Source: Kiritimatiellia bacterium | GTDB lineage: Bacteria; Verrucomicrobiota; Kiritimatiellia; RFP12; UBA1067 | Length of the DNA stretch: 9,519 nucleotides | Assembly (NCBI GenBank): GCA_017430155.1 | Contig: JAFRNO010000400.1 | Span: forward strand, 1-9,519 | Direction: 5' to 3' | Part shown: positions 6,006-9,519 of the stretch, one piece after another | How positions within the stretch are numbered: the stretch's first letter is position 1 | Layout: every line of letters starts with the position of its first letter | The notes under the pieces: model-generated | Databases searched by the model: none | What the model was told of the DNA's origin: nothing | The model's input: the letters and a program-made list of their open reading frames with translations, nothing else | Translations under genes and position numbers: made by a program

Positions 6006-9000
6006 TGAAACGACATTCCCAACAGGGCAGCGCCCTCCTGGTCGTTCTGGGCTTCCTTTCGTTCATGGTGGTGAGCGCCGTGGCGTTCGCCATCTGGATG
6101 CGCACCGAGCGCCTGCCGTCAAGCGCCCTCCGCCGTTCCGTCGCCAACCGCTACCTCGTGAAGGCGGCGCTCGCGCAGGCGATGAGCCGCGTGGACGACG
6201 CCGTCCGCTCGCACGCCTATCCGGGCGCCTGGAACACGAACCAGCAGAACATGGTGTACCGCGACCGGAACAACTGCGCCTACGACTGGTGGGAGTCGCG
6301 CGTGTTCATGCCGCCGGACCCCGACGGCGAGGGCACCACGTCCGGCGACCCGTACTCGCGCTACGCGCCCGTCACGAAGACCGTCTCCGTGCTGAACCTC
6401 GAGGCTCTGGGCTACCTGCCGCCCGCCATCGCCAACGACGTGCGCCTGCTCGCCCGTTCCTCGTGGGCGGCCAAGTGGGACTACTTCAACTTCGACGCGG
6501 GGCGCTACGCCTTCTGCGCGGTGAACGTGTCGGACATGCTCGACATCAGCAAGATGGCGGCCGACGCGCCGCGCACCTCCGCGGCGGCGTCGCATCCCCT
6601 GTCGGCCGGGCAGAAGCCCCCGGCGTCCCGCTTCTCGCTCGCGTACCTCTTCCGGAACTCGTCCACGTCTCAGAGCGACAATTTCTCCAACCCCAGCGGC
6701 ATGGACCAGTTTGACCAGCGCGTCCACATCTCGCCCGGCCAGGGGGAATGGACCACGGCGCCGCTCGTTTCGCTCATGGACTACAACCTCTCGATCGGCG
6801 AGCAGCGGATCGGCAACCTCTGGTCGCCGTTCGTCGACCTGGCCTGCGGGGCCAACAACACGCGCTTCCTCTACGAGGCGTCCGGCGCGGCCGTGCCGAA
6901 GGTCAAGGGCGCGGAGCGCCAGCCGTTCGTGACGTCCTCCTGGTTCCCGCCCAGCCAGCTCGTGAAGAGCGACGGCACGTCCTCCACGCCGCTGGACCTC
7001 TCGCAGAACCCGCCGTTCCCGCCCGGCCTGGTGGAGAACGACGGCGCGAACCTCCAGACGGTGCTTGACAGCACCGGTAGCCAGAAGTTCTGGGAGACGA
7101 TGTACCTGAACAGCCATGCGCTCTGCATTCTGGACCAGTTCACGCTGTTCGACTACCTCGACAAGAACGACGTGCCCGTCTCGCTCGCCATGCCGTGCGC
7201 GGAACGCGTGCCCATGCTCGCCGCCCTTGCGCCCTACAACCACCCGCAGGTGGAGTTCGTTCCGGCCGCGCAGCCCCAGGAGGAGGCGATTGACGCCGAC
7301 CATAAGAGAAAAATCTACGAAACGAAGATCAAGATCACGACCAGCGGCATGGGGCTGAGCTCCACGCTCGTCTTCCCCTTCAGCGGCGGGAAGACGCCTG
7401 TCGGGTGCACGGCGCAGGCCTTTGCGCGCCTCGTCTTCGTGGGCGAGGCGGCGGGCGGCGGCGGTGGCGGCGGCGCCACGGCGTCCGTCACGCTGCGCAA
7501 CAACGGCTTCGCGCGGAACTTCCGCCCCCTGAACGACGCGGAATGGTCGGCCAACGTCGACGAGGCCAACCAGTTCAAGATCGAGGCGGGCTCCAGCGCG
7601 GGCGTCCTCTCCCACACGCCGGCCGAGAACTGCCTGGCCGTCACGCTGCCCTCGCAGGATTCGGCGTCGTGGACGCCGCCGGCGGACATGCAGTCCGAAC
7701 GGGACTGCTGGAAAGACGCGCTCCTTCCCTTCAAGGACGCCGGCACGCTCGAAAAGCCGATTCTTCGCCGAATCGAATACTACGCGATCGAGAAGGACGC
7801 GCAGGGGAACGTCGTGGGCGAGAAGCGCGATCCCCAGAAACCCAAAGACTACTACGAGATCGTCTTGCGTCCGTTTGACGTGAACGGCGAATTGCTCTCG
7901 GCCATCCCGGAGGGCGAAATAGACGAATCAACGTTCAACGCGTTGCGCGGCCAGTACACGATCCGCCCCTATCTCGTGACATGGGCGCGCGTGAGGCAGG
8001 ACGGCAAGACGGTGGACATGGTCCCCGCCACGTATGAGGACGACAAGGCCTTCAACGGCATCGACAACACGGGTTTCGCCGGTCCCGGCTCCGACGACGT
8101 CAACAATTATTTCCTGGGCAATACGCCCCCCACGACGCCCGGCCAGCACGCCATGCCCATCATGCGTTTCCAGAGCAAGATGGAGTTCACGTACGAACAG
8201 GCGGCTGCGGGGACGGCTCCCACGGGGAACGAGTGGGACTACAAGTCGTGCTATACGATCGACCCGCGCTTCAACTGGGCGCCGGAGAACTGGTGGTTCG
8301 ATCCGGACGACGCCAACCCCACGGGACAGAAGTGGTACAAGGCCGTCTTCGGCAATGGGCTGGACGACAACAACGCCATTCTCAACATGCTGGTGCAGGA
8401 CGAGTTCCAGGGCAGCGTCAACAAACGCGGCGACCGCGCCAGCGACCCGTTCCTGTTCGTGTCGAACCTTGGTTACCTCCAGTCCGTCGGCGAGCTGGCG
8501 TTCCTGCCGCACCTCTCCGACATGAAGGAGAACGGCCTGGCGATGAGCGTGCTGGGCGACTCGCGGCAGGACGTCGACGGCAACGTGCATGGGGGCAAGC
8601 TTTTCGACGGCGCGCCGCGCGAGATGGCGACGGCCACGCCCGAGCAGGACAAGGTCGCCTTGATGCCCTGCGCGATGGCTGCCTGGAAATCCTACCAGAG
8701 TTTCCGGACGAACCCGGAGGGGTTCGAGTTCGGCGCCAACTTGTACCGCCGCGGCCTCGTCAACGGGTCGCAGGGCTTCTACGTGAACCCCTACACGCAG
8801 AGCCAGGAGATCATGCTCGCCGCCCTTGCGAACGCGCCGCTCAACTACTGGGTGGCCGGCACGAACTACACGGCAATCGGCAAAACGCAGATGAACACGT
8901 TTGACGCCGGCAAGAACTACATGTTCAACGACGGCGGAAACGGCGTGCAGTTCCGGGGACGGGACGTCAACAAGGTCGCCACGTTCCTGCGCCGCCGGTT

Positions 9001-9519
9001 CGAGGACCTGGCCAGCATGATCGAGATTCCCATGGGAATGAGCTCGACGGACCTGTACGTCTACCAGAAGGTGTGGGAGGACATGTTCGACGCCCTTGAC
9101 TGGGGCGGCAAGCTCGACTTGACCATTGAAAACGTTTACGATGATTTGATGGATTATTACAATGACGGGGAAGCCAACAACAAAGACTACCGGCAGACGT
9201 ACATGCAGGCGAACGGGAACGGCTATTCGACTCTCAACCACTTCGCGCGGGGCGGCGGTAAGAAGGGCCTCGGCACGGGCATCCGCCTGGACAAGAACAA
9301 GGCCGTCCACAAGGACGATTTCAACTTGTCGGCCGACCCGCTCCGCGGGCAGTACACGGGCGACACGGGCGACACGTCCTGCTACAGGGAGTTCTTCGAC
9401 ATCGACCGGATGTTCCTCCACAGCTACTGGCGCGACTGCTTCGCGAACAGGCAGCAGCTCTTCCTGATCTTCGTGCGCGCGGAGTCCACCGCCCTCGGCG
9501 GCGCGGGCGAGGGCACGCC
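6005..9519 (+). CDS. Giant GspK/PilX-like protein, Verru_Chthon cassette protein A type (3' partial)
   Basis: Open without a stop from the ATG at 6005 to the window end: 1171 complete codons, 3' end missing. The N-terminus MKRHSQQG is followed by SALLVVLGFLSFMVVSAVAFAIWM, a prepilin-like leader and helix with Val instead of Glu at mature +5; this is the hallmark of GspK, which starts the pseudopilus tip. After the helix, NRYLVKAALAQAMSRVDDAV (46-65) resembles the GspK/PilX helix. The large periplasmic remainder contains 12 cysteines, many Tyr/Trp/Asn residues and a seven-glycine run (484-490). LGYLQSVGELAFLPH (822-836) and RQQLFLIFVRAES (1149-1161) resemble conserved blocks of cassette protein A as I remember it, the latter near its end, so only a short tail may be missing. 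Ordinary GspK has about 300-350 residues. GAGGTG (5994-5999) precedes the start. Surface recognition or substrate binding is a guess. Confidence 0.88.
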   Translation, partial: MKRHSQQGSALLVVLGFLSFMVVSAVAFAIWMRTERLPSSALRRSVANRYLVKAALAQAMSRVDDAVRSHAYPGAWNTNQQNMVYRDRNNCAYDWWESRVFMPPDPDGEGTTSGDPYSRYAPVTKTVSVLNLEALGYLPPAIANDVRLLARSSWAAKWDYFNFDAGRYAFCAVNVSDMLDISKMAADAPRTSAAASHPLSAGQKPPASRFSLAYLFRNSSTSQSDNFSNPSGMDQFDQRVHISPGQGEWTTAPLVSLMDYNLSIGEQRIGNLWSPFVDLACGANNTRFLYEASGAAVPKVKGAERQPFVTSSWFPPSQLVKSDGTSSTPLDLSQNPPFPPGLVENDGANLQTVLDSTGSQKFWETMYLNSHALCILDQFTLFDYLDKNDVPVSLAMPCAERVPMLAALAPYNHPQVEFVPAAQPQEEAIDADHKRKIYETKIKITTSGMGLSSTLVFPFSGGKTPVGCTAQAFARLVFVGEAAGGGGGGGATASVTLRNNGFARNFRPLNDAEWSANVDEANQFKIEAGSSAGVLSHTPAENCLAVTLPSQDSASWTPPADMQSERDCWKDALLPFKDAGTLEKPILRRIEYYAIEKDAQGNVVGEKRDPQKPKDYYEIVLRPFDVNGELLSAIPEGEIDESTFNALRGQYTIRPYLVTWARVRQDGKTVDMVPATYEDDKAFNGIDNTGFAGPGSDDVNNYFLGNTPPTTPGQHAMPIMRFQSKMEFTYEQAAAGTAPTGNEWDYKSCYTIDPRFNWAPENWWFDPDDANPTGQKWYKAVFGNGLDDNNAILNMLVQDEFQGSVNKRGDRASDPFLFVSNLGYLQSVGELAFLPHLSDMKENGLAMSVLGDSRQDVDGNVHGGKLFDGAPREMATATPEQDKVALMPCAMAAWKSYQSFRTNPEGFEFGANLYRRGLVNGSQGFYVNPYTQSQEIMLAALANAPLNYWVAGTNYTAIGKTQMNTFDAGKNYMFNDGGNGVQFRGRDVNKVATFLRRRFEDLASMIEIPMGMSSTDLYVYQKVWEDMFDALDWGGKLDLTIENVYDDLMDYYNDGEANNKDYRQTYMQANGNGYSTLNHFARGGGKKGLGTGIRLDKNKAVHKDDFNLSADPLRGQYTGDTGDTSCYREFFDIDRMFLHSYWRDCFANRQQLFLIFVRAESTALGGAGEGT
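7454..7474 (+). repeat. GGC-repeat run encoding seven glycines
   Basis: Seven consecutive Gly codons (six GGC and one GGT) lie in the K/A-like gene at residues 484-490, preceded by Glu-Ala-Ala and followed by an Ala/Thr/Ser stretch. It most likely encodes a flexible linker between two parts of the large periplasmic region. The near-perfect trinucleotide run could also vary in length by slippage. Confidence 0.7.

Noticed and set aside
6119..7615. 498-codon open frame on the minus strand
   Set aside because: It lies fully antisense to the K/A-like gene, gives a low-complexity Arg/Val/Glu/His-rich product with no recognisable motif, and is explained by the high third-position GC of the real gene.
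9121..9180. AT-rich patch (23 G/C of 60) with TTGAAA, considered as an internal promoter
   Set aside because: It lies inside the uninterrupted K/A-like frame and encodes an acidic Asp/Tyr/Asn stretch; no well-spaced -10 box accompanies the TTGAAA.
7928..9421. 497-codon open frame on the minus strand
   Set aside because: Antisense shadow of the K/A-like gene with the same Val/Arg/His-rich composition; no ribosome site or domain supports it.
6005..9519. Reading the last gene as a free-standing adhesin or S-layer protein
   Set aside because: The prepilin-like N-terminus, the overlap with G4 and the K position in the operon fit a pseudopilus tip subunit better, though surface binding by its large domain remains possible.

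Overview
The window is one dense, plus-strand gene array from a GC-rich bacterium. It encodes part of a type II secretion / type IV pilus-like machine: the C-terminal three quarters of a GspF/PilC inner-membrane platform protein, followed by eight consecutive genes whose products begin with prepilin-type leaders. No RNA gene, mobile element, CRISPR, promoter or terminator is visible. There is no non-coding stretch longer than 16 bases, and several junctions overlap, so this looks like the middle of a single operon. Both ends are cut: the platform gene lacks its start and the last gene lacks its stop.

Layout: gspF-like (2-940, 5' partial); oversized GspG-like pseudopilin G1 (952-2076); GspG-like G2 with an EF-hand-type loop (2093-2782); short G-like pseudopilin G3 (2779-3372); GspH-like protein resembling Verru_Chthon cassette protein D (3363-4307); GspI/PilV-like protein resembling cassette protein B (4316-4954); GspJ-like protein resembling cassette protein C (4951-5502); another G-like pseudopilin, G4 (5514-6005); and a very large GspK/PilX-like protein resembling cassette protein A (6005 to beyond the end, at least 1171 codons).

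The four-protein 'Verru_Chthon cassette' is known by family name from Verrucomicrobium and Chthoniobacter. Its presence, together with 'AFTLIE'-style prepilin leaders and multiplied pseudopilins, suggests a Verrucomicrobiota/Kiritimatiellota/Lentisphaerota (PVC superphylum) source. This is inference; no phylogenetic marker lies in the window.

The main interpretive point is that gene order follows the classical T2SS order F-G-H-I-J-K. Cassette proteins D, B, C and A sit at the H, I, J and K positions, and A lacks the Glu+5 that GspK also lacks. The cassette may therefore be the PVC version of the minor-pseudopilin tip complex, with an enormous K subunit and four different G-like subunits. The ATPase (GspE/PilB), the secretin and the prepilin peptidase are not in the window and would have to be encoded elsewhere.
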